DNA of 64,000 nt. Source: Sulfuricurvum sp. IAE1. GTDB lineage: Bacteria; Campylobacterota; Campylobacteria; Campylobacterales; Sulfurimonadaceae. The stretch spans positions 372,001-436,000 of the forward strand of contig NZ_SLTI01000060.1 in the NCBI RefSeq assembly GCF_004347735.1, given 5' to 3'. Below are positions 51,988 through 61,792 of this stretch, piece by piece. Positions within the stretch are counted from its first letter, which is position 1. Each line of letters starts with the position of its first letter. The notes under the pieces were generated by a model, which saw only the letters and a program-made list of their open reading frames with translations, had not been told where the DNA came from and did no database searches. A program made the position numbers and the translations under genes.

Positions 51988-53105
51988 CCGTTTTTCCAAT
52001 CAAAATAGTGTACCGATGCTGTGGCCATGACGGCGACGCCTTCTTCGCGCCCGACAAACCCCAGATGCTCCGTCGTCGTCGCTTTGACATTGACCCGTGC
52101 GGGAGAGAGAAGCATTAATGATGCCAAAGTTTGGCGCATTGCCTCTTTGTAGGGTGAAAGTTTCGGTGTCTGGGCGATGATCGTCACATCGGCGTGCAGA
52201 ATGACGAACCCGAAACGGTGGAGTTTTGCGACACATTCACGCAAGAGCTCTTTGGAATCGATGTTTTTATAAGTGTTGTCGGTATCAGGGAAAAGCATCC
52301 CGATGTCCCCCAGGCAAGCCGCTCCCAGGAGGGCGTCGATGAGGGCATGGATCGCGACGTCTCCGTCGCTGTGGGCTTTGAAACCGAAAGGAGAGTCGAT
52401 GCGGACCCCGCCGAGCATCATCGGCTTGCCCTCTTCGAAGCCGTGGACGTCGAACCCGTTCCCCGTAAAGACGGCGGGGGAGGGGGGTGGAAGACATTCG
52501 CCGGCTGCGAGATCGCTGACGTGGGTGATTTTGGCCGCCGCTTCGTCGCCCAAGACAAACCGGCGCGTACCGCCGGCCGCGACGATCGCGCTGCTGTCAT
52601 CGGTATATTCGATATCGCTTTGCAACGCGCGACGCAATACATCGGTTCGCGAGAGCTGGGGAGTCTGGAGCCGTTTGACCCGCTCTCTTTCGATCGTTTC
52701 GCCTCCGTAGACCACCGTATCGACGACGTCGAGTGCCGGCACGACGCAGTCGGCTTCTCCTTTGGCCTCGATCAGCCGTCCGATGAGGGAAGGATCGATG
52801 CAGGAGCGGGCGATATCGCTGACCATGACGTAAGGGGTATCAACGTGTTCGAGGGCGTTTTTGAGCGATTGCTGGCGGGTCGCACCGCCTTGTATGATCG
52901 TGTAATCGCACATCGGGCGCATGAAAGGGATCTCGTCGGGATGGGCGGCGATGAGGATCCTGACGCCGGGGAGGGACTCTTTGATACGGTTGGTAACATG
53001 TAGCCACAGCGGATCGTGCCCGATTCGAAGCCACTGTTTTTTTACGGCAATTTTGAAACGGCTCGAGTTACCGGCGGCAAGAAAAATCAGGGTCAAATCA
53101 GACAA
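51984..53105 (-). CDS. ispDF: bifunctional IspD/IspF (MEP cytidylyltransferase / MECDP synthase)
   Basis: About 373 residues; two consecutive-but-one steps of the non-mevalonate isoprenoid pathway fused, as usual in Campylobacterota. IspD half: LIFLAAGNSSRFKIAVKKQW, IIQGGATRQQSLKNAL, VMVSDIARSC (usually DAARP) and KRLQTPQ. IspF half from about residue 215: GNGFDVHGFEEGKPMMLGGV, GFKAHSDGDVAIHALIDALLGAACLGDIGMLFPD and KATTTEHLGFVGREEGVAV, with the metal-binding Asp/His. The TTG at 53105 with AGGA upstream is preferred; the TATAAT at 53141-53136 leaves no room for the longer frame. Confidence 0.95.
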   Translation of the reverse strand: MSDLTLIFLAAGNSSRFKIAVKKQWLRIGHDPLWLHVTNRIKESLPGVRILIAAHPDEIPFMRPMCDYTIIQGGATRQQSLKNALEHVDTPYVMVSDIARSCIDPSLIGRLIEAKGEADCVVPALDVVDTVVYGGETIERERVKRLQTPQLSRTDVLRRALQSDIEYTDDSSAIVAAGGTRRFVLGDEAAAKITHVSDLAAGECLPPPSPAVFTGNGFDVHGFEEGKPMMLGGVRIDSPFGFKAHSDGDVAIHALIDALLGAACLGDIGMLFPDTDNTYKNIDSKELLRECVAKLHRFGFVILHADVTIIAQTPKLSPYKEAMRQTLASLMLLSPARVNVKATTTEHLGFVGREEGVAVMATASVHYFDWKNG

Positions 53106-53135
53106 ATTGTATCCTATTTGAAAAACTGTTACGAA

Positions 53136-53141
53136 ATTATA
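53136..53141 (-). promoter_or_regulatory. -10 element of the ispDF operon
   Basis: TATAAT on the minus strand, about 30 bases before the TTG start at 53105. Confidence 0.5.
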
Positions 53142-53259
53142 CACTTAAAAAGCTTTTTTTTATCTTGTTTGTGTTAAATTCTAGAAGAAACAAGGGTGTG
53201 AAGAGAGCCTCTTTTCCTAAACCATCTTGAAATTTTTAACATACATTCAAACTGATACG

Positions 53260-53280
53260 CCCCTTTTAGGGGGTCTTATT
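53260..53280 (+). other. hairpin in the thiC leader
   Basis: CCCCT-TTT-AGGGG followed by GTCTTATTT lies about 45 bases before the thiC ATG within the 53106-53321 intergenic region. It could be an attenuator-like terminator in the leader. A possible -10 (TTAAAT, about 53174-53179, after a T-rich run) would give a leader of about 135 bases. No canonical TPP riboswitch (no CTGAGA) is seen. Confidence 0.35.
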
Positions 53281-53285
53281 TATAA

Positions 53286-54695
<1,410 letters not shown>

Positions 54696-54722
54696 ACACG
54701 AAATTCACTAAGGAGAAATTTT

Positions 54723-55886
54723 ATGACCGAAGAAATTGTAAAATCAGCGTTAAGCAAAGTCACCTATCCGGGGTTTACGAAAGACATCGTAACCTTCGGG
54801 TTCGTCAAAGAGATCAAATGCGAGGGGAACAACGTCAGTGTTACCGTCGATATCACCTCAAGTGCTCCCGAAGTGGCGCACCAGATCACCACGGAAGCAA
54901 CCGATGAGCTTAAACGTGCCGGTGCGGGTGAAGTCGTTGTGAACATCACCGCTCCGAAAATGCCGCGCGAAAGCTCGTCGAAGGGGAAAAATATCGCTCC
55001 GCAGGTGAAAAACTTTATCATGGTGAGCTCCGGAAAAGGGGGGGTGGGTAAATCGACCACCTCGGTCAACCTCGCCGTAGCGCTTGCGATGCAGGGGAAA
55101 AAAGTGGGTCTTCTCGATGCGGACATCTACGGTCCGAACATTCCCCGGATGCTCGGCGTTGATGGGGTAAAACCCGAAGTGGTCGGCAATAAAGTCCTCC
55201 CCATCAAAGCGTACGGCATCGAGATGATGTCGATGGGCTCCTTGATGGAAGAGGGGCAATCGCTCATCTGGCGCGGTGCGATGATCATGAAAGCGATCGA
55301 GCAGTTCCTGCGCGACATCATGTGGTCGGATCTCGATTGTCTCGTTATCGATATGCCTCCGGGGACGGGCGATGCCCAATTGACATTGGCGCAAAGTGTT
55401 CCGGTCACCGTCGGTGTCACCGTGACCACGCCGCAAATGGTATCACTTGATGATTCGCGCCGAAGCCTCGATATGTTCAAAAAACTCCATATTCCGATTG
55501 CGGGCGTAGTGGAAAACATGAGCGGTTTCATTGCCCCCGATACCGGTGTCGAGTACGATATCTTCGGAAAAGGGACCTCCAAGGCTATGGCGGATCAGTT
55601 CGAAACGTGTATTCTTGCCGAAATCCCGATCGAACCATCCATCCGCAGCGGCGGCGACGAGGGGAAACCCGTCACCTATTACGCTCCGACATCCGAGACG
55701 GCCAAACGCTACATGAAAGCGGCCGAGCAGCTGTGGGCGACGATCGAGAAGATCAACGAAGAGGGGGGGGTCGACAACCAGGCGATTCAGCCCAATACCC
55801 CTCCGGGCGTATCCGCCTGTTCGACCGCTGCGGCTCCGCAGCAGAGTTCGGGCGGCGGTTGCGGCACCGGATGCGGTTGCCATTAA
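54723..55886 (+). CDS. mrp: Mrp/ApbC/NBP35-family Fe-S carrier ATPase
   Basis: 387 residues. N-terminal MIP18/DUF59 domain (EIVKSALSKVTYPGFTKDIVTFG), deviant Walker A MVSSGKGGVGKSTTSVNLAVAL, GLLDADIYGPNIPRML, DCLVIDMPPGTGDAQLTLAQ and a C-terminal Cys-rich tail GGGCGTGCGCH. The usual CxxC of the central domain is not obvious, so the tail cysteines may hold or pass the cluster. Loads Fe-S clusters onto client proteins; the window has many clients. AAGGAG at 54710; followed by a strong terminator. Confidence 0.95.
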   Translation: MTEEIVKSALSKVTYPGFTKDIVTFGFVKEIKCEGNNVSVTVDITSSAPEVAHQITTEATDELKRAGAGEVVVNITAPKMPRESSSKGKNIAPQVKNFIMVSSGKGGVGKSTTSVNLAVALAMQGKKVGLLDADIYGPNIPRMLGVDGVKPEVVGNKVLPIKAYGIEMMSMGSLMEEGQSLIWRGAMIMKAIEQFLRDIMWSDLDCLVIDMPPGTGDAQLTLAQSVPVTVGVTVTTPQMVSLDDSRRSLDMFKKLHIPIAGVVENMSGFIAPDTGVEYDIFGKGTSKAMADQFETCILAEIPIEPSIRSGGDEGKPVTYYAPTSETAKRYMKAAEQLWATIEKINEEGGVDNQAIQPNTPPGVSACSTAAAPQQSSGGGCGTGCGCH

Positions 55887-55904
55887 CGAATTTTCCCGAT
55901 TTAG

Positions 55905-55940
55905 GGTTGAAAGAGCCGCTTCTTTCAACCTTTCCTTCCT
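55905..55940 (+). terminator. rho-independent terminator after mrp
   Basis: GGTTGAAAGA and TCTTTCAACC are perfect ten-base arms with a six-base loop (GCCGCT), followed by TTTCCTTCC. Confidence 0.85.
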
Positions 55941-55958
55941 CTTAATCTTTTTTTTTAG

Positions 55959-55964
55959 TATAAT
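55959..55964 (+). promoter_or_regulatory. -10 element of the degenerate GGDEF gene
   Basis: TATAAT immediately after a run of ten T residues with little interruption (55948-55956), about 85 bases before the ATG at 56050. Confidence 0.6.
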
Positions 55965-56049
55965 CAAAACTATTTAATGTCCTGACGACGATTCGCGTAC
56001 CTACCCGTTTAAGACGGTTCGCGCGATACGCTTGAGCTTGCGGGGAAGA

Positions 56050-57846
56050 ATGAAAAACACGAAGACATTTTGGACGTTGGCGTTGAGTACGGGGGGGATG
56101 ATTGTCCTGATCGGCGCCGCGATACTCTTTTTATTCCGTTACGTGGGATACCAGGGGGCCGATACACGGGCACAGATGAGCGCCGAACTGGTCAGGGAAT
56201 CGCTCACATCGCATATGAAGGCGGGAAGTGCCGATTATCAGAACGAGTTGCTCGAACAGATTGCATCCATTGAAGGGGTCCGTTCGGCGTGGGTCGTCCG
56301 CGGTGAGAGCATCGTTCGCCAGTACGGCAAAGGGTTGCATCCGCAGGAACCCAAAGACGAAATTGACCGGATGGTTTTGCGTGAGGGGAAATCCTACCAT
56401 GACATTACCGGAACGATTTTCTCCGACACCCTTTACCGATTGAGCATCCCCTACGTCGCCCAGGAAAACGGCAAAATCGATTGCATGAGCTGTCATGAAG
56501 CCAAAAACGGGGAAATACTGGGTGTTGTCTCGATCGAGATGGAGATGAACGACATCAAAGGCTCGGGGATTCTCGCGGCTGCCGCCGCATCGACGATGCT
56601 GGTGCTGCTGGGTGTCCTGACGCTGCGCAATGTCCGCCGTTTCGTTGCATCGTACAAAGAACCGCTTGACCGGATTGCCGAAGCGATGGAAAAAGCCGAG
56701 GGGGGAGATTACGGCCATCGTATCGAAGCCCCTGAGGGCAAGGACGGTTACAGCGCGGTCATGTGGACGAACGCGATTCTCGAAAAGCTAGACACCACGT
56801 TGAACGAAAGCGGCGAAAAAATCGGTGCGATGATCCGGATCGATCAGCCTAAAAACGATCCGATGTACACGTTGCACGTCGGGATAAGCCAGCTCTACGA
56901 AATCGACCGTTTCCGCGCTTCCATTGAAAAAGACGGTAACCTGGCTGAGGTGTACGAGCGCCTTGTGGCCCTGATCCGGATGCGGTGGGGACTCAATGAT
57001 TTCAATCTGTTCGAGATGAACCCGATGACCAAATTCACCCGACTGGTGCACAGCGAAAAAACGCTGCTGTGCGATGCGGTAAACAGCGGGTGCCGTGCGG
57101 ACCGGACGTCGGGAATCATCGATTCGACCGAATGTGAAGCAGCATGCCCTAAAATGATCGATCCGGCCGCGCAGTACGCATGCCGAAGCTACCCGGTGGC
57201 CGACGATCTGGACATCGTGATTTCAATTGTCACGCAGGATGCGCGCGAGCTTCCGAAAATCCGTTCGGTTCTCGAGCAACTGGGGAACTACATCAGCGCT
57301 TCACGATTGCAGATCATTAACCGAAAGCTAGAAGAGAGCGTTCGTATCGATTCGCTGACAGGACTCTACAACCGCAAATTCCTCGAAGAGTTTGCGGCCC
57401 TGATCGTCGCACAGTCTAAACGCACCGCTATACCTTATGGGGTGTTGATCGTCGACATGGACGGATTCCACTCCATCAACCAGGCATACGACGTGCAGGT
57501 CGGTAACGAAGTGATCAAGGCGATCGGGCGGAACATCCAGGATTTGACGCGGCCTGGGGATATGGTGATCCGGTACGGGATCGACACGTTCGCCGTCGTT
57601 TTGTACGATTACGAACATGATGAAACCGAACAGGTAGCCGAAGCGATCCGCGCTTCGTTCAAAAAGAAAATTCGCGTCAACACCTACGCGATTCTCAAAA
57701 CCGTGAGTATCGGCATGGCCGTTTTCCCGGCTCAGACCGGCAACATGAAAGAGGCGATCGAGTTCGCAAAGCGGGCGCTTCTCGAAGCAAAACACCGCGG
57801 CGGCAACTGCGTAGTGTCGTTTGATCCCAAATCGATGCCGCTCTAG
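56050..57846 (+). CDS. heme-c sensor protein with degenerate GGDEF domain
   Basis: 598 residues. Membrane segments about 10-32 and 172-192 enclose a periplasmic domain with a heme-binding CMSCH (145-149). HAMP-like linker (about 195-260), then a cytoplasmic domain with five cysteines (341, 348, 362, 366, 378), then a GGDEF-fold domain. The catalytic signature is GIDTF (510-514) instead of GGDEF, so cyclase activity is unlikely; the RxxD inhibitory site (Arg501-Asp504, RPGD) is intact, compatible with c-di-GMP binding. Paralogous over its whole length to the convergent gene at 58023. ATG at 56050 follows GGGGAAG closely; TTG starts at 56032/56038 are in frame. Confidence 0.88.
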   Translation: MKNTKTFWTLALSTGGMIVLIGAAILFLFRYVGYQGADTRAQMSAELVRESLTSHMKAGSADYQNELLEQIASIEGVRSAWVVRGESIVRQYGKGLHPQEPKDEIDRMVLREGKSYHDITGTIFSDTLYRLSIPYVAQENGKIDCMSCHEAKNGEILGVVSIEMEMNDIKGSGILAAAAASTMLVLLGVLTLRNVRRFVASYKEPLDRIAEAMEKAEGGDYGHRIEAPEGKDGYSAVMWTNAILEKLDTTLNESGEKIGAMIRIDQPKNDPMYTLHVGISQLYEIDRFRASIEKDGNLAEVYERLVALIRMRWGLNDFNLFEMNPMTKFTRLVHSEKTLLCDAVNSGCRADRTSGIIDSTECEAACPKMIDPAAQYACRSYPVADDLDIVISIVTQDARELPKIRSVLEQLGNYISASRLQIINRKLEESVRIDSLTGLYNRKFLEEFAALIVAQSKRTAIPYGVLIVDMDGFHSINQAYDVQVGNEVIKAIGRNIQDLTRPGDMVIRYGIDTFAVVLYDYEHDETEQVAEAIRASFKKKIRVNTYAILKTVSIGMAVFPAQTGNMKEAIEFAKRALLEAKHRGGNCVVSFDPKSMPL

Positions 57847-57873
57847 GAGCGGCTTTTCCCCCCGTGTAGGGCA

Positions 57874-57910
57874 ATGCGCTCTCTTCTAGAGAAGAGGGCG
57901 CATACCACTC
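57874..57910 (+). terminator. long palindromic terminator between the convergent GGDEF genes
   Basis: ATGCGCTCTCTTCT and AGAAGAGGGCGCAT form a 14-base stem (one G-U) with a very short loop at 57874-57903, followed by CCACTCCCTTCTTTTTCTC. The near-perfect symmetry lets it act on both strands. The rest of 57847-58022 contains a second inverted repeat (CCTACT 57976-57981, AGTAGG 58004-58009). Confidence 0.65.
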
Positions 57911-58022
57911 CCTTCTTTTTCTCTTTAGATGCTTTATCAATGTATGTAACGTCCGGACAGCCTCTTGCGTTCCAGCCTACTATGCTGCGGTATGATTTAT
58001 ACGAGTAGGAGCGAGGGGCGGA

Positions 58023-59861
58023 TCAGTATTTATCCCCGCCGCTGAACATGTGCTCTTCGAAGGTAATGATGCGGTTACGACCGGTATTTTTGGCTTCGTA
58101 CAACGCAAGATCGGCAAATTTAATCGCTTTCCAGATCGAATCGGCGTGGGACGGAAAGTACGAGATTCCGATACTGAGCGTTTTTTGTACCGTATCGTTC
58201 CCGAAAAAGAATTTCTGTTCGTTGAAGCGGGTACGGATTTTTTCGGCGATCCCCATGGTCCCCTCATCGGTAGCGTTGTGCAGCAAGACGAGAAATTCCT
58301 CTCCCCCGTAACGGATCGCCAGATCCGATTTACGGATGTTCTCCTGCAAAATACCCGAAAGGGTTTTGATGACGTTGTCACCGGCGTCATGGCCGTAGGT
58401 GTCGTTCACCATTTTAAAATAGTCGACGTCGATCATCAAAATCGAATACGATATGTTCGCTCGGAGTGCCTGCTCGGCACTTTTGTCGATGAACTCTTCG
58501 AGGAATCTGCGGTTGTAAAGCCCGGTCGCACCGTCGCGTAGCGAAGAATCGCGGAGTTTGTCCATCAGGGTACGGCTTTCGATGACCGCTTTGGCCGCTT
58601 CGAAATAGTTTTTGATGCTCGGGATCGAAAGGTTCATCACTTCGATCGCCTCGGCGTCCTTGGCCGAATACGAGAGGATCAGTGCAAGGTCGTCATTGAC
58701 GTTGAACGGGATGCACGAGTACTCTTTTCCGTCGGCGCAGTTGTTGCAGATGTTCGGGAATTCGGTCGAATACACGTCGCTGGCCGTCCGGTAAGCACGG
58801 CATTCGAGGGCATTGATATCCGATACCGGCAGGCAGAAGCTTTTCGAATCGCTGATGTAGATCAGTTTGCGCTCTTTGGACATTTTGTCGACTTCGTAGA
58901 GGGCGAAATGGTCGAAATGGAACTTCTCTTTCAATACATAGACAAAACGTTCGTAAATCGCCTCTTTGTCTTTGTCCAGTTCAATCGTTTTTTTGAATTT
59001 GTAAACGTCGGAGAGTTCCTGGATAATGGTTCCGGTCGTGTTGAGCGGATCGGAGCATGCGATGCTCGAGCGGGCGACGAACGTGTTGAGGTTGTGCTTG
59101 ATCCCCTCGAAGGTCTCTTCGATTTTTTCGAAGAGGGTGTTCATCTGTTCGGCGACTTCGCTCCCTGCGTCTTTTAGGGTCGTTTTGAAACGGAAGGAGA
59201 AATCGCCCGTCCGTGCCCGCTTGATTCCCTGCTGTAGATTTTCGAAGAGCTGCATATAGGGTTTGAAATAGTGGTTCGTTACCCACAGCGCGATAATGAT
59301 GAAGACAACGTTGATCGCAAAAATCTTGGCGATCGTCATCGCTCCGGTCTGGCGGATCTCGTTGATGTTGAACTCCATACTGATCGCCCCCAGCACGTCC
59401 CCTTCCTGCACGTTGTGACAGGTCAGACAGTTGGGATTTCCGTAGGCGGTAGCGATGTAGGGAATCGTAACGCGCAGAACTGCATTTTTGGCATCTTCCC
59501 GGATTTCACGGACAATGACCCCCTCTCTGAGGACCTTGTTGTCGATCGCATCGCGGGGGCGTTCATTCTGCATCCCCTCGCCGTACTGTTTGACGACTTT
59601 GTCGGCCCGTACGATCCACAGCGCCTGGACGTCTTTGATGTTGGCGATGTTGGCGAGGAAAAAATCACGTTTGTCCATTATACCGTTCACCATGTGCGCG
59701 GTAAGGCCGTCACGGACGATTTCGGCCGTCATTTTCGATTTTTCGACGGCGTTGTTGTAGCCGTATTCCCTGAAATTCAAGGCGACGTTGGTGATGGTGG
59801 CGAGGGCGAGCCCCATGAGCATGAGTGCGACGATCAATAAAATTTTGCGGTTTGTATTCAT
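58023..59861 (-). CDS. heme-c sensor diguanylate cyclase
   Basis: 612 residues with the same architecture as the gene at 56050: membrane segments about 7-27 and 174-195, periplasmic heme site CLTCH at 145-149 (the identical position), a cytoplasmic five-cysteine domain (343, 354, 372, 375, 383; CRAYRT motif) and a GGDEF domain with intact RYGGEEFLVLL (519-523) and inhibitory RKSD (510-513). Likely produces cyclic di-GMP in response to redox or a heme ligand. ATG at 59861 is used; the in-frame ATG at 59891 is too close to the TATAAT at 59907-59902. Confidence 0.92.
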   Translation of the reverse strand: MNTNRKILLIVALMLMGLALATITNVALNFREYGYNNAVEKSKMTAEIVRDGLTAHMVNGIMDKRDFFLANIANIKDVQALWIVRADKVVKQYGEGMQNERPRDAIDNKVLREGVIVREIREDAKNAVLRVTIPYIATAYGNPNCLTCHNVQEGDVLGAISMEFNINEIRQTGAMTIAKIFAINVVFIIIALWVTNHYFKPYMQLFENLQQGIKRARTGDFSFRFKTTLKDAGSEVAEQMNTLFEKIEETFEGIKHNLNTFVARSSIACSDPLNTTGTIIQELSDVYKFKKTIELDKDKEAIYERFVYVLKEKFHFDHFALYEVDKMSKERKLIYISDSKSFCLPVSDINALECRAYRTASDVYSTEFPNICNNCADGKEYSCIPFNVNDDLALILSYSAKDAEAIEVMNLSIPSIKNYFEAAKAVIESRTLMDKLRDSSLRDGATGLYNRRFLEEFIDKSAEQALRANISYSILMIDVDYFKMVNDTYGHDAGDNVIKTLSGILQENIRKSDLAIRYGGEEFLVLLHNATDEGTMGIAEKIRTRFNEQKFFFGNDTVQKTLSIGISYFPSHADSIWKAIKFADLALYEAKNTGRNRIITFEEHMFSGGDKY

Positions 59862-59901
59862 TCGGTCCGTTGCCTTGAGGGAGAGTGACATTTTCGAAAA
59901 A

Positions 59902-59907
59902 ATTATA
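59902..59907 (-). promoter_or_regulatory. -10 element of the heme-c diguanylate cyclase gene
   Basis: TATAAT on the minus strand in an AT-rich stretch (59902-59945), about 40 bases before the ATG at 59861. Confidence 0.5.
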
Positions 59908-59974
59908 TGTAATGAGAGTATCTAAAATTATTTTAAATTATTTTGAAACGGAAGAGGTTGAGGAAGGTTGCGGT

Positions 59975-61789
59975 CTATTCGACCGTAACGCTTTTGGCAA
60001 GGTTGCGCGGCATATCGACGTCGTTACCCAGGCGGATCGCGATCTCCATCGAAAGCAGTTGCAGAACGACCATCATCTCGAAAAATTCGAGCATGTAATC
60101 ATCCTGAGCGCGGGTACGGATATGATCGTCGGCTTTGTCGAAATCGAGCGGGCTGATCGAACAGATCGTTGAATCGCGGGCGCTCAGCTCTTCGATGTTG
60201 CTTTTGGTTTTGTCGTAGAGTTTGTGCTGCGGCAAAAGGGCGATGGTAAAAAGCTCCGGATCGGCGAGCGCGATCGGACCGTGTTTCATCTCACCGCTGG
60301 GGTATCCCTCGGCATGCAGATAGCTGATCTCCTTGAGCTTCAGGGCCCCTTCGAGTGCGAGGGGATAAAAGACGTCGCGCCCGATAAAGAAGAAACCGTG
60401 GCCGTGGAGATACCGTTTGCTGAGGCGGCGGAGCTGCTCATGGGTGGCGGGGTCGACGGCAACGGTGGAGGGGAGGGTCCGCAAAAGCTGGATCTGCCGC
60501 TCGATCTCGGTGGCGGGGAGTGTTTTGCGCGTTTCGCCAAGATAGAGGCTCAGCATCCACAAAACGCTTACCTGCGTTGCGAACGCCTTGGTCGAAGCGA
60601 CCCCTTTTTCGATTCCCGCACGGGTCAGGATGCTTGCGTCGGCAAGGCGTACCATGGAGGAGTTGTCGACGTTGCAGATGACCATGGTTTTAAGCCCCGA
60701 CTTTTTGGCCATTTTCAGGCTTTCCAGGGTGTCGGCCGTCTCGCCGCTTTGACTGATGACGACGAAGAGGGTGTCGGATGTGAGGAAAGGATCCCGGTAG
60801 CGGAATTCGCTCGCGATTTCCACCGAAGTACGGATGTGCGCGTGACGTTCGAAGAGGTAACTGGCCACCAGGGCGGCATGGTAGCTCGTTCCGCAGGCGC
60901 AGAGCTTGATTTCGTTGATCCCTTCGAACAATGAGGGATCGATCTCTTCGAAATAGATACTCCGATCCCGCAGACGCCCCATCAGGGTATCGGCCAGAAC
61001 GGTGCTTTGCTCGTAGATCTCTTTTTCCATGAAAAAGCGGTACCCTTCTTTCTGGGCGGAGAGCTTGTTGTCGCTCAAGGGGACGTAGCGCAAAACGACT
61101 TCACGGTCTTGTGCGTCGAAAAGGGCCACTTCGTCGCTTGACGCGTAGCCGTAATGGCCGTCTTCGAGGTAGATCACTTCGTTGCATTTTCCGATAAGTG
61201 CGGCGTCGGAGGAGCCGAACAGTACGTCATTGTCCGTGTTTCGCCCGATAATCATCGGAGAGCCGTGTTTGGCGAAAAAGATCGTATCGGGTACCGAACC
61301 GTTGACGAGCAGTACGGCATAGGCTCCCTCGAGCCGTGCGAGGGTCTGGCGAAACGCCTCAAACGCAGACGCGGCCGTTTTGAGATGGTGTTCGAACAAA
61401 TGGACGATCACTTCGGTATCGGTCTGGCTGAGGAATTGTGCCCCCTGCGCGGTGAGCATCGCTTTGAGTTCCTGGTAGTTTTCGATGATGCCGTTGTGGA
61501 CGACGTAGGAGTTTTGTCCCAGGTGGGGGTGGGCGTTGAGTTCGGTCGGTTTGCCGTGGGTAGCCCAGCGGGTATGTCCGATTCCGACCGAGAAACCGTT
61601 ACTCTCGAACTCTTTTGCCTTTTCTTCGAGGTTGATCAGTTTGCCCACCGCTTTGAAGAGGGAAAAGCCTCCCTGTTGCAGTACGGCGATACCGGCGGAG
61701 TCGTATCCACGGTATTCCAGTTCCCGTAGCCCGTCGATCAGTATTTTTTTAACCGGTTTGGCCCCGATATATCCTACGATACCGCACAT
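59975..61789 (-). CDS. glmS: glutamine-fructose-6-phosphate aminotransferase GlmS
   Basis: 604 residues. Catalytic Cys2 in MCGIVGYIGAKPVKKILIDGL, glutaminase domain with GIGHTRWATHGKPTELNAHPH, then two SIS isomerase domains (KLCACGTSYHAALVASYLFER, VISQSGETADTLESLKMAKK, GHGFFFIGRDVFYPLALEGALKLKEISYLHAEGYPSGEMKHGPIAL) and the C-terminal DVDMPRNLAKSVTVE. Makes glucosamine-6-phosphate for peptidoglycan and LPS. No glmS ribozyme is present (the glnD coding region ends 3 bases upstream). Co-transcribed with glnD. Confidence 0.98.
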   Translation of the reverse strand: MCGIVGYIGAKPVKKILIDGLRELEYRGYDSAGIAVLQQGGFSLFKAVGKLINLEEKAKEFESNGFSVGIGHTRWATHGKPTELNAHPHLGQNSYVVHNGIIENYQELKAMLTAQGAQFLSQTDTEVIVHLFEHHLKTAASAFEAFRQTLARLEGAYAVLLVNGSVPDTIFFAKHGSPMIIGRNTDNDVLFGSSDAALIGKCNEVIYLEDGHYGYASSDEVALFDAQDREVVLRYVPLSDNKLSAQKEGYRFFMEKEIYEQSTVLADTLMGRLRDRSIYFEEIDPSLFEGINEIKLCACGTSYHAALVASYLFERHAHIRTSVEIASEFRYRDPFLTSDTLFVVISQSGETADTLESLKMAKKSGLKTMVICNVDNSSMVRLADASILTRAGIEKGVASTKAFATQVSVLWMLSLYLGETRKTLPATEIERQIQLLRTLPSTVAVDPATHEQLRRLSKRYLHGHGFFFIGRDVFYPLALEGALKLKEISYLHAEGYPSGEMKHGPIALADPELFTIALLPQHKLYDKTKSNIEELSARDSTICSISPLDFDKADDHIRTRAQDDYMLEFFEMMVVLQLLSMEIAIRLGNDVDMPRNLAKSVTVE

Positions 61790-61792
61790 TCA

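Noticed and set aside
53200-53270. Possible TPP riboswitch before thiC
   Set aside because: The CTGAGA half of the THI box and the second conserved stem are missing; only CTGATACG resembles it, and the hairpin there is a simple CCCCT/AGGGG stem.
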